Below, one piece after another: positions 49,879-57,095 of a DNA stretch of 64,000 bases. Made by a program: the position numbers and the translations under genes. Source of the stretch: an uncultured Prevotella sp. GTDB taxonomy: Bacteria > Bacteroidota > Bacteroidia > Bacteroidales > Bacteroidaceae. The notes beneath the pieces were generated by a model. The model worked only from the letters and a program-made list of their open reading frames with translations. It did no database searches and was not told where the DNA came from. The DNA lies in the NCBI GenBank assembly GCA_944320305.1, contig CALUGW010000004.1, positions 62,001 through 126,000 on the forward strand, in the 5' to 3' direction. The stretch's first letter is position 1, and the number at the start of each line of letters is the position of its first letter.

Positions 49879-51243
49879 TCAGATCGCGCCTATCTGGTTG
49901 AGGAATATCAGCGCGATGCCCAGCGGGCACACATACTTCACCGCGAAGACAAACAGGTGGAGCCAGCGGCCGCGCAGGGTGCCGCGGTTGGTGAACTCCT
50001 CGCGCACGATCTTGTGGGGCAGATACCAGCCCACGAGCAGGCAGATGAGGAATCCGCCGAAGGGCATGAGCACCTGGCCGGTGACGAAGTCGCACAGGCT
50101 GAACAGCGTCATGCCGAAGAGCCGCAGGCCGCCGGCGCCTGTGAGCGACAGCGAGCAGAGCGCGCCGAGCACTATTCCTGCTGCGGTGACGATGGCGGCG
50201 GCGCGCTTGCGCGTGATGTGCAGCTCCTCGTGAAGGAACGCCGTGCTCACCTCGTGGAGCGAGATGAGCGACGTCAGCGCGGCCAGCGTGAGCAGGATGT
50301 AGAACAGGATGGCCACCACGTAGCCCAGGGCGGGGGCGAAGCTGAAGGCGTCGCGGAAGACGTTGGGCAGCGTTATGAAGATGAGCGAGGGGCCGCTGTC
50401 GGGCTTTATGCCCACGGAAAAGGCCGCCGGAAAAATCATAAGGCCCGAGAGCACGGCCACAAGTATCACGATCACGCCGATCTGCATGGCCGAAGTGCCC
50501 AGCCGCGTCTGCCTGCTGAAATAGGAGGCGTAGGTGCACATGCAGCCCATTCCGATGCTCAGCGAGTAGAACGCCTGGCCCAGCGCGCTGAGGAACACTC
50601 CGCCGTCAACCTTGCTGAAGTCGGGCTTGAAGAGGAACTCCACGCCGCTCCACGCGCCGGGCAGGCAGCACGAGGCCACGACAATGACCAGCAGCAGGAC
50701 GAACAGGGCGGGCATCATCAGCTTCGAGGCCCGCTCAATGCCGTCGCGCACGCCGTGGACAATCACCCAGTGGGTGGCCAGGAAGACCAGAACCATCCAC
50801 ACCACCGGCTTGACGGGGTCGCTCTCGAAGTCGGCAAAATATAGGCTGGTCTGCTCTGGGGTGGCGCCGGCGAAGTGGCCTGCCGCCGAGGCGTAGATGT
50901 ACTCGACGCACCAGCCCGACACCACGGCGTAGTAGCCGGTGATGAGCAGGCCCGTGACCACGCCCATGTAGCCCACAAGGCCCAGCGGCGTGCGCCCGCC
51001 CAGGCTGCGGAAGGCCCGCGCCGCGTTGGCCTGGGCGCGCCTGCCCACAATGAACTCGGCCACCATGCAGGGCATGCCGAGCAGCAGCACGCAGCCGATA
51101 TAGACCAGCATGAAGGCCGCGCCGCCGTTCTCGCCCGCCAGATAGGGGAAGCGCCACACGTTGCCCAGGCCCACGGCAGAGCCCGCCGTGGCGAGAATCA
51201 CGCCCAGCTTGCTGCCGAATTTCGCTCTTTCCAATTGTGCCAT
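49879..51243 (-). CDS. Neurotransmitter:sodium symporter (NSS/SNF) family transporter
   Basis: 454 aa with about 11-12 transmembrane helices. The N-terminus shows the NSS start GVILATAGSAVGLGNVWRFPYLAGENGGAAF (unwound helix 1, sodium and substrate site) and later GMGCMCTYASYF. Bacterial members such as LeuT and MhsT import amino acids with sodium. The substrate cannot be read. Preceded by a TAATTTTG -7 box in the divergent region with the VanZ-family gene. Confidence 0.92.
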   Translation of the reverse strand: MAQLERAKFGSKLGVILATAGSAVGLGNVWRFPYLAGENGGAAFMLVYIGCVLLLGMPCMVAEFIVGRRAQANAARAFRSLGGRTPLGLVGYMGVVTGLLITGYYAVVSGWCVEYIYASAAGHFAGATPEQTSLYFADFESDPVKPVVWMVLVFLATHWVIVHGVRDGIERASKLMMPALFVLLLVIVVASCCLPGAWSGVEFLFKPDFSKVDGGVFLSALGQAFYSLSIGMGCMCTYASYFSRQTRLGTSAMQIGVIVILVAVLSGLMIFPAAFSVGIKPDSGPSLIFITLPNVFRDAFSFAPALGYVVAILFYILLTLAALTSLISLHEVSTAFLHEELHITRKRAAAIVTAAGIVLGALCSLSLTGAGGLRLFGMTLFSLCDFVTGQVLMPFGGFLICLLVGWYLPHKIVREEFTNRGTLRGRWLHLFVFAVKYVCPLGIALIFLNQIGAI

Positions 51244-51268
51244 AAATATCTTTTTAATGTGTTTACGG

Positions 51269-51299
51269 TTGCAAAATTACAGAAAAATAACTAATTTTG
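51269..51299 (+). promoter_or_regulatory. Promoter of the VanZ-family gene (overlapping the divergent NSS -7 box)
   Basis: TTG (51269-51271), 20 nt, TAATTTTG (51292-51299). The minus-strand TAATTTTG at 51279-51272 for the NSS gene lies inside this spacer, so the two promoters overlap face to face. Confidence 0.6.
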
Positions 51300-51307
51300 C
51301 AGCTTGA

Positions 51308-51730
51308 ATGGAAGTCAATATGCGTTATTTCTGCCGATTGATAAGAAAATATCCCCTGTCGGCGGCACTGTTTCTGGTCATCTGGTACCTGTCGTTCTTC
51401 ACGCCGCCCCACACTCCGCTCGACAACGTGAGGTTCATAGACAAGTGGGTGCACGTGGCGATGTACGGCGGAACGTGCGCCGTTCTCTGGGCCGAGCACC
51501 TGCTGCGCAACGGCCACAAGTCCATCGGCCCGAGGGCGCTTGCGCTCGGCTGGGCCGCGCCGGTGGCCATGAGCGGGGCCATCGAGCTGCTTCAGGCCTA
51601 TTGCACCGGCGGCCGCCGCAGCGGCGACTGGCTCGACTTGGCCGCCAACGCCACGGGAGTCACCCTGGCCCTTGCCCTTGGCTGGGGCGCCGCTCGGCTT
51701 CGCTCCAGAGGCGGTAGGGGCGCTTTGTGA
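51308..51730 (+). CDS. VanZ family membrane protein
   Basis: 140 aa; starts at ATG 51308 or 51320. Four hydrophobic segments with the VanZ motif DKWVHVAMYGG and the conserved acidic IELLQ. VanZ-like proteins are linked to envelope modification or antibiotic resistance, but the molecular role is unknown. Its 3' 71 nt overlap the 3' end of the convergent CYTH gene, and its C-terminus is basic (RLRSRGGRGAL). Confidence 0.85.
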   Translation: MEVNMRYFCRLIRKYPLSAALFLVIWYLSFFTPPHTPLDNVRFIDKWVHVAMYGGTCAVLWAEHLLRNGHKSIGPRALALGWAAPVAMSGAIELLQAYCTGGRRSGDWLDLAANATGVTLALALGWGAARLRSRGGRGAL

Positions 51731-52175
51731 GGCAGGAGTTGTAGTAGCGGTGCTCGCCGGTGACCTCGACGCCCAGGAAGTCGGGCCGCTCGAACGGCTC
51801 GCCGGGGCTTCCCAGCTCCACCTCGGCCACCACAAGCCCCTCGTTCTCGCCGTGGAACTCGTCAACCTCGAACGTGTGGCGCCCGGCCGGCACGAGCCAG
51901 CGGGTCTTGTCTATAGCCCCCGGCTCGCACAGGCGGAACAGCTGCTCGGCCTCGCCGGCGGTTATCTCCTTCTCGAACTCGTAGCGGCTCAGGCCGCCGT
52001 CGGCGCTCGGCCCCTTGATGGTGAGGTAGCCGCGGGAGCCGCGCAGGCGGACACGAACGGTCCGTCCGTGCCCGCTGCAGATGTAGCCCTGCCTGATGCG
52101 GCTGCTGCCCGAGGCCATCCGTTTGTAGCTCTCGCCCCTGACGAGGAACTTGCGCTCAATCTCCAGTCCGCTCAT
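51660..52175 (-). CDS. CYTH domain protein (triphosphate tunnel metalloenzyme)
   Basis: 171 aa. N-terminal EIERKFLV motif and alternating charged strands (VRVRLRGSRGYLTIKGP, YEFEKEI, VDEFHGENEGLVVAEVELG) match the CYTH family, whose bacterial members hydrolyse inorganic triphosphate or related compounds. The last about 23 codons overlap the VanZ gene on the other strand and give a low-complexity tail (ERRPSQGQGPG). Starts 9 nt after the 47-aa gene. Confidence 0.9.
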   Translation of the reverse strand: MSGLEIERKFLVRGESYKRMASGSSRIRQGYICSGHGRTVRVRLRGSRGYLTIKGPSADGGLSRYEFEKEITAGEAEQLFRLCEPGAIDKTRWLVPAGRHTFEVDEFHGENEGLVVAEVELGSPGEPFERPDFLGVEVTGEHRYYNSCLTKRPYRLWSEAERRPSQGQGPG

Positions 52176-52184
52176 CGCCCCCGC

Positions 52185-52328
52185 CTACTGCACTATGCTG
52201 AACGTGTAGGCGATGTAGCACACCGCGAGCAGCACGAGCACGATGAATATCCAGTTGACTATCTTGCGTCCTTTCTTCTCTTGCTGCGCCTCATAAGCCG
52301 CGCGGCGGGCTTTTCCTTTGTCACTCAT
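52185..52328 (-). CDS. Small membrane protein (47 aa), function unknown
   Basis: 47 aa: a basic N-terminus (MSDKGKARRAAYEAQQEKKG) is followed by one transmembrane helix (IVNWIFIVLVLLAVCYIAY) and ends FSIVQ. ATG 52328, stop TAG 52187-52185. It sits tightly between prfB (44 nt upstream) and the CYTH gene (9 nt downstream), so it is co-transcribed. Topology suggests N-in single-pass. Confidence 0.7.
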   Translation of the reverse strand: MSDKGKARRAAYEAQQEKKGRKIVNWIFIVLVLLAVCYIAYTFSIVQ

Positions 52329-52372
52329 AATGTTATGTTTTTAGTCTTGGTTCATGCTTGCCTTGCTGCGGC

Positions 52373-53494
52373 TCAGGCCTCGTCGTTCACGGGGAACTCC
52401 ATCAGATAGGCCTTGATGAAGCCGTCGATCTTGCCGTCCATCACCCCGTCGACGTCGGTGGTCTGGTAGTTAGTGCGGTGGTCCTTGACGCGGCGGTCGT
52501 CGAACACGTAGCTGCGTATCTGGCTTCCCCACTCTATCTTCTTCTTGCCGGCCTCGATCTTGGCCTGCGCCTCAAGCCTTTTCTTCATCGCGCGGTCGTA
52601 GAGCTGCGACTTCAGGAGGCGCATGGCGTTGTTGCGGTTCTCCAGCTGCTTGCGGCTCTCGGTGTTCTCGATGAGGATTTCCTCCTCCTCCCCGGTGTCG
52701 GGATCGACGTACTGGTAGCGCAGGCGCACGCCCGTCTCCACCTTGTTGACGTTCTGTCCGCCGGCGCCTCCGCTGCGGAAGAGGTCCCAGCTGACGCGCG
52801 CCGGGTCAACATAGACCTCGATGGTGTCGTCGACGAGCGGCGTGACGAACACGCTGGCGAAGCTCGTCATGCGCTTGCCCTGGGCGTTGAACGGCGAGAC
52901 GCGCACCAGGCGGTGCACCCCGTTCTCGCTCTTGAGGTAGCCGTAGGCATACTCTCCGCCCTCAATCTCCATGGTGACGCTCTTTATTCCGGCCTCGTCA
53001 CCGTCCTGAAGGTTGCTCACCGTGACCTTGTGACCGTGGGCCTCGGCCCACCGCATATACATGCGCATGAGCATCTGCGCCCAGTCCTGGCTCTCGGTGC
53101 CGCCCGCGCCGCTGTTTATCTTCATCACGCAGTCCATGGGGTCTTCCTTCTGGCGGAGCATGTTCTTCAGCTCGAGGTCCTCTATGGCCTTTATGGCCAG
53201 GGCGTAGTCGGCGTCGACCTCCTCCTCGGTGACCATGTCGTCCTTGTGGAAGTCGAACGCCAGCTGCAGCTCGTCGGCGCGTGTGCGCACCTCGGCGTAG
53301 CCGTCGATCCAGCGCTTGATGCCCTTGACCTTCTTCATCTGCTCCTCGGCCCGCTTGGGGTCGTCCCAGAAGTCGGGGGCCTGCGTGCGCAGGTTCTCCT
53401 CCTCGTATTCTATTTTTTTCTTGTCTATCTCCAGATAATGGTTCAGCGCATCGGCGCGCTCCATGACGTCTTTGAGTTGTTCTGCTGTAATCAT
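52373..53494 (-). CDS. prfB: Peptide chain release factor 2
   Basis: 373 aa. Stop-codon recognition motif SPF at residues 200-202 and catalytic GGQ at 245-247. It recognises UGA/UAA. The usual programmed +1 frameshift near codon 22-26 (an internal TGA) is absent: the frame runs TAT CTG GAG ATA through that point, so the autoregulatory frameshift has been lost or never existed here. A run of TTTTGAG repeats (53499-53532) lies directly upstream. Confidence 0.95.
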   Translation of the reverse strand: MITAEQLKDVMERADALNHYLEIDKKKIEYEEENLRTQAPDFWDDPKRAEEQMKKVKGIKRWIDGYAEVRTRADELQLAFDFHKDDMVTEEEVDADYALAIKAIEDLELKNMLRQKEDPMDCVMKINSGAGGTESQDWAQMLMRMYMRWAEAHGHKVTVSNLQDGDEAGIKSVTMEIEGGEYAYGYLKSENGVHRLVRVSPFNAQGKRMTSFASVFVTPLVDDTIEVYVDPARVSWDLFRSGGAGGQNVNKVETGVRLRYQYVDPDTGEEEEILIENTESRKQLENRNNAMRLLKSQLYDRAMKKRLEAQAKIEAGKKKIEWGSQIRSYVFDDRRVKDHRTNYQTTDVDGVMDGKIDGFIKAYLMEFPVNDEA

Positions 53495-53498
53495 ATAT

Positions 53499-53660
53499 TT
53501 AATTTTGAGTTTTGAGTTTTGAATTTTGAGTTGTCGCGTCGCGGTTTTGGGCCAAGCAATTCAAAATTGAATACCTCCTGATCGCCGCAGGCGACAATTC
53601 TTAATTCCAAAATTCTAACTCGTAATTCGTAATTCCTAACTCGTAATTCGTAATTCCTAA
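53499..53660. repeat. AT-rich short tandem repeats between prfB and the acyl-CoA synthetase
   Basis: TTTTGAGTTTTGAGTTTTGAA steps at 53503-53532, and repeated TAACTCGTAATTCGTAATTCC blocks at 53597-53658. The final block merges with the 3' end of the synthetase gene (stop at 53657). Confidence 0.7.
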
Positions 53661-55468
53661 CTCTCCTCGTACATCAGGTCTATCTCGGCCTTGTAGTTCT
53701 CGTTGATGACGCGGCGCTTCAGCTTCAGCGTGTTGGTCAGCTCGCCGCGCTCCATGCTGAAGTGGTGCGGCAGCAGCGTTATGCGCTTCACCTGCTCATA
53801 GTGGGCGAGCTGCTGCTGCAGCGTGTTGATGCGCTCCATCATCATCCGGCGCACCCGGGCGTCGGCGCAGAGGTCCTCGCGCGTCTTGAACGGGATGCCG
53901 TTGGCGCGGGCGAACTCCTCTACGAGGCGGTACTCGGGGATGATCAGCGCCGAGACGAACTTGCGCTCGTCGGCGATGACGGCTATCTGGTCTATGAACT
54001 TGTCCACGAGCAGCCTCGACTCTATGGCCTGCGGGGCTATGTACTTGCCGTTGGAGGTCTTGTAGAGGTCCTTGATGCGCTCCGTGAGGAACAGCTCGCC
54101 GTCCTTCATGTAGCCCGCGTCGCCTGTACGGAAGTAACCGTCGGCGGTGAAAGCCTCGGCCGTCAGGTCGGGCCGGTTGTAGTAGCCGCGTGTTATCGTT
54201 GGCCCCTTGAGCAGTATCTCGCCCCCGTCGCTGACCCTGACGTCGAGCCCGTCGATGGGCCTGCCCACAGAGCCGATGGTGAAAGGCTCGCCCAGACGGT
54301 CGCACGACACGGTGGCGAGGCTCTCCGTGAGGCCGTAGCCCACGATCATGTTCAGCCCGATGGAGTGGACGAACTCCTCGACAAACTCCGACACGGTGGC
54401 CCCCGCCGTGGGGAATATGTTGGGGCGCTCCAGCCCCAGCTCCCTGCGCACGAGGCTGAACACGGTGTTGTTCATCATCTCGTACTCCATGCGCAGCTTC
54501 AGCGGCGGGCGCAGCCCGCGGCTCAGGTAGTCTATGTTGTGGCGGCGGCCCACGGCCAGCGCCTGCCTGAAGAGCTTGCGCTTGACGGGGTTGGCGCGGT
54601 CAATCTCCTCCTGCACCCCGGCATACACCTTCTCCCAGAAGCGCGGCACGGCGCTCATGCTGGTGGGATGCGTCTGGCGCATCGACTCCTGCACCTCCAG
54701 CGGATAGGTGTTGATGATGAGGCGCGCGCCCTTCGACAGGCTCAGCAGCGTCCACCCCTTCTCGAAGATGTGGGCGTAGGGCAGGAAGTTCATCACCCTG
54801 TCGTCCTCGCCCACCGGCACGCAGCGGCCGTTGGCCTCGAGCGCGGCGTGATACTGTCCGTGCGTCAGGACGACGCCCTTGCTGTCGCCCGTGGTGCCGC
54901 TGGTGTAGAGAATGTTGGCCACATCGCCGAACGTGGCCCCGCCGGCGCGCTCGCGCAGCTCGGCGTCGCGCTCCCCGCCGGCCCCCATCCGCAGGAAGTC
55001 GTCGAAGTAGACGGCGTAGGGGTCGTGCGTGCTGATGCGCACGGTGCGGTCGAAGATGACTATGCGCTCCATCGTGGGGCAGAGGGCGAACACGCGGTGG
55101 GCCTTGTCATACTGCTCCTGCTCGCCCACGAAGAGCACGCGCATCTTCGTGTCGTTGATCATGAACTGTATCTGCTGCTCGCTGCTCGTGGCGTAGAAGG
55201 GGATGGTCACGGCCCTTATGCCCCACGCGCCGAAGTCGCAGCAGACGTACTGCTCGCAGTTCTGCGAGAAGACGCCCACGTTCTCCTGCACCCCGACGCC
55301 CAGCTCCAGCAGCGCGCGCGACACCGCCCGCACCTCGTCTGACACTTGTCGCCATGATCGCGACTCCCATTTCTTGCTCCCGAACTTGCGGAAAATCAGT
55401 GCCTCGCGGTCGCCGTACCTTTCGGCCAGGTCGTGCATCAGCACCGACAGGTGGCTGTTTGTCTGCAT
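53657..55468 (-). CDS. Long-chain fatty-acid--CoA ligase
   Basis: 603 aa. AMP-binding motif ILYTSGTTGDSKGVVLTH, then MNFLPYAHIFEKGWTLL, VGYGLTESLAT, YFRTGDAGYMKDGELFLTERIKDLYKTSNGKYIAPQ and a C-terminal lysine region (GELTNTLKLKRR). This is the FAA1/FadD15-like long-chain family. It activates fatty acids for phospholipid synthesis or degradation. Preceded by a TATTTTTG -7 box at 55564-55557. Confidence 0.93.
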   Translation of the reverse strand: MQTNSHLSVLMHDLAERYGDREALIFRKFGSKKWESRSWRQVSDEVRAVSRALLELGVGVQENVGVFSQNCEQYVCCDFGAWGIRAVTIPFYATSSEQQIQFMINDTKMRVLFVGEQEQYDKAHRVFALCPTMERIVIFDRTVRISTHDPYAVYFDDFLRMGAGGERDAELRERAGGATFGDVANILYTSGTTGDSKGVVLTHGQYHAALEANGRCVPVGEDDRVMNFLPYAHIFEKGWTLLSLSKGARLIINTYPLEVQESMRQTHPTSMSAVPRFWEKVYAGVQEEIDRANPVKRKLFRQALAVGRRHNIDYLSRGLRPPLKLRMEYEMMNNTVFSLVRRELGLERPNIFPTAGATVSEFVEEFVHSIGLNMIVGYGLTESLATVSCDRLGEPFTIGSVGRPIDGLDVRVSDGGEILLKGPTITRGYYNRPDLTAEAFTADGYFRTGDAGYMKDGELFLTERIKDLYKTSNGKYIAPQAIESRLLVDKFIDQIAVIADERKFVSALIIPEYRLVEEFARANGIPFKTREDLCADARVRRMMMERINTLQQQLAHYEQVKRITLLPHHFSMERGELTNTLKLKRRVINENYKAEIDLMYEES

Positions 55469-55556
55469 ATCTGTTGCTTTTGGTTCTCGCTGTCGGCGGG
55501 CGCCATGACGGCGGGCGGCTGTGGCCGGTGTCCGGTGTGGCGCGGCTTCTATAATG

Positions 55557-55564
55557 CAAAAATA
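55557..55564 (-). promoter_or_regulatory. -7 element of the long-chain acyl-CoA ligase gene
   Basis: Minus strand TATTTTTG followed by CATTATAG, about 90 nt before ATG 55468. Confidence 0.45.
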
Positions 55565-55706
55565 CTGAAATTATTGTAAAGGCCAAAAACTTTCGCGCCT
55601 AAAATCACAAAAAACAGCCTCAACGCCCCGCCGGAGGCTGTCGGGAACGCGCCGCGCCGACACGTTAAGACTCTTTTGCAATAGTTAATTTTCCGGGGTT
55701 TTGCTC

Positions 55707-56092
55707 TCCCAAATTTCGCGTATTTGAAAATAATCTGCCATCGCCCGCAAATTCGCTGAATATGAGTGTGCAACTGTAACTTATTGGTCTAATTAGACTT
55801 ATTAGTCAAATTGGTCTAATTGTGCAGCTTTTTCAACCGCCAAAACAGCCCTTTTCAGCCCCCAAACGGCCTTTTCAGACCCTGCAAGAAGGGTCGTTTC
55901 GCACTCCGATACAGGCCATTTCGCACTCCAATATGGCCTATATCGCAACGCAATATGGGTCGTTTCACAAAAAAGGGCGGCGTTTCCGGCAAAACCAGAG
56001 GGCAAAAGCCGCCCCGAGATTTCTATTTCGGCGGAATTGGAAGTGTTAAATTCAAGGAGACGGGAGGCTGGAGACAGACAACAGACACGCGG
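55707..56092. repeat. Intergenic repeat F (about 385 bp) with six 22-nt units
   Basis: Copy of repeat E. Units run from 55831 to 55963, one of them 23 nt long. Before the array is a tandem of TTGGTCTAATTAGACTTATTAG-type steps at the position where E has CTTATAAG steps, so the short tandem is also replaced by an equivalent. It lies between the divergent acyl-CoA ligase and second toxin-antitoxin promoters. Confidence 0.82.
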
Positions 56093-56240
56093 AAATTAAG
56101 AATGAAGAGTTAAGAATGAAGAAAAATAGCTTTTGTGGCTGTCTTTCTTAACTCTTCATTCTTAATTGCTTCGTGGACGCGTGGCTGACGGCAGCCGCAG
56201 AAGTAATTCTTTTAATTTTCACTTTTTAATTTTTAATTGG
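56093..56240. repeat. AT-rich heptamer tract with inverted halves
   Basis: AAATTAAGAATGAAGAGTTAAGAATGAAG (in pieces) at 56094-56122 and CTTAACTCTTCATTCTTAATT at 56146-56167 are inverted copies, then TTTTTAATTTTTAATT to 56238. The hairpin could terminate transcription entering from either side. Confidence 0.6.
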
Positions 56241-56251
56241 AAATAAATCAT

Positions 56252-56259
56252 TATCTTTG
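56252..56259 (+). promoter_or_regulatory. -7 element of the second toxin-antitoxin pair
   Basis: TATCTTTG followed by CAG, 66 nt before ATG 56326. Confidence 0.5.
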
Positions 56260-56325
56260 CAGACGGAGACGGGGCGGACACGCCGCCCCGCCGCAACCAC
56301 AAGAAACCAAAACAAGAAAAACGCC

Positions 56326-56586
56326 ATGAGTACAATCAGTCTGCAGCAAAACGTGATAAAAGAGGTGGCCTCGCTCTTCGACAACGAGGAGGCCATGCGC
56401 AAGGTCCTGTCGTTCGTCAGGAAGATGAAGAGAGACAGCAAGGCAAAGTCCGAGGAGCTGACCCCCGCCGAAAAGAAGGAGGTGCTCGACGACCTGAGAG
56501 ACGCTTTCAGGGAGTTGAAGCAAGAAAAAGAGGGGAAAGTACGGTTAAACACATGGGAGGAGTTCAAGCATGAGCTACACTGTTAA
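56326..56586 (+). CDS. Antitoxin-like protein of a type II pair
   Basis: 86 aa, charged and helical (LFDNEEAMRKVLSFVRKMKRDSKAKSEELTPAEKKEVLDDL). The C-terminus (LNTWEEFKHELHC) resembles the end of Bacteroidales antitoxins that precede RelE/ParE toxins. It overlaps the toxin start by 17 nt. No ribbon-helix-helix or HTH is obvious by eye. Confidence 0.78.
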   Translation: MSTISLQQNVIKEVASLFDNEEAMRKVLSFVRKMKRDSKAKSEELTPAEKKEVLDDLRDAFRELKQEKEGKVRLNTWEEFKHELHC

Positions 56587-56905
56587 ACTTTCCTCCAGCT
56601 TCAAGAAGGCCTTCAAACGGCTCAGCAAGAAGTACCGCTCACTCGAAAACGACGTTGACGCGCTCGTCATCCAGCTCCGCGAGTATCCATTCTCAGGCGC
56701 CGACCTCGGCGGCGGCGTGCGCAAGGTGCGCATGGCCATAAGCGACAAAGGCAAGGGGAAGAGCGGCGGCGCGCGGGTGATCACCTACACTGTCGAGGTT
56801 GACGAGCGGAGCGGCGTGGTCACGCTGCTCACCATCTACGACAAGAACGAGCAGGAGTCCATCTCGCGCAAAGACATCGACAGCCTGCTCGCCGAGATTG
56901 GCTGA
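56570..56905 (+). CDS. RelE/ParE superfamily toxin
   Basis: 111 aa. It starts MSYTVKLSSSFKKAFKRLSKKYRSL, the RelE/ParE pattern, then VRKVRMAISDKGKGKSGGARVITYTVE and VVTLLTIYDKNEQESIS. The late KGKSGGARVI-type segment is typical of the HigB/RelE subgroup common in Bacteroidales. Unlike the first pair, its base composition matches the neighbourhood. Confidence 0.85.
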   Translation: MSYTVKLSSSFKKAFKRLSKKYRSLENDVDALVIQLREYPFSGADLGGGVRKVRMAISDKGKGKSGGARVITYTVEVDERSGVVTLLTIYDKNEQESISRKDIDSLLAEIG

Positions 56906-57017
56906 GCGCTCGCCGCCAGGCGGAGCCGCAAGGCGGAGCCGCAAGGCCGCCGCGCCGCCAAAGATTAATAAAACATAAAAATATGTGGAAAAACATTCCA
57001 ATACAGATTTAGATGTT

Positions 57018-57025
57018 TATCTTTG
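57018..57025 (+). promoter_or_regulatory. -7 element of the TPR lipoprotein gene
   Basis: TATCTTTG followed by CAG, 70 nt before ATG 57096. Confidence 0.5.
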
Positions 57026-57095
57026 CAGCGCTTTCGGCAGGCGGCGAGAGACCGCTCCGCCGCGGCAAACGCAGAATTTTAAACGACCAATAACA

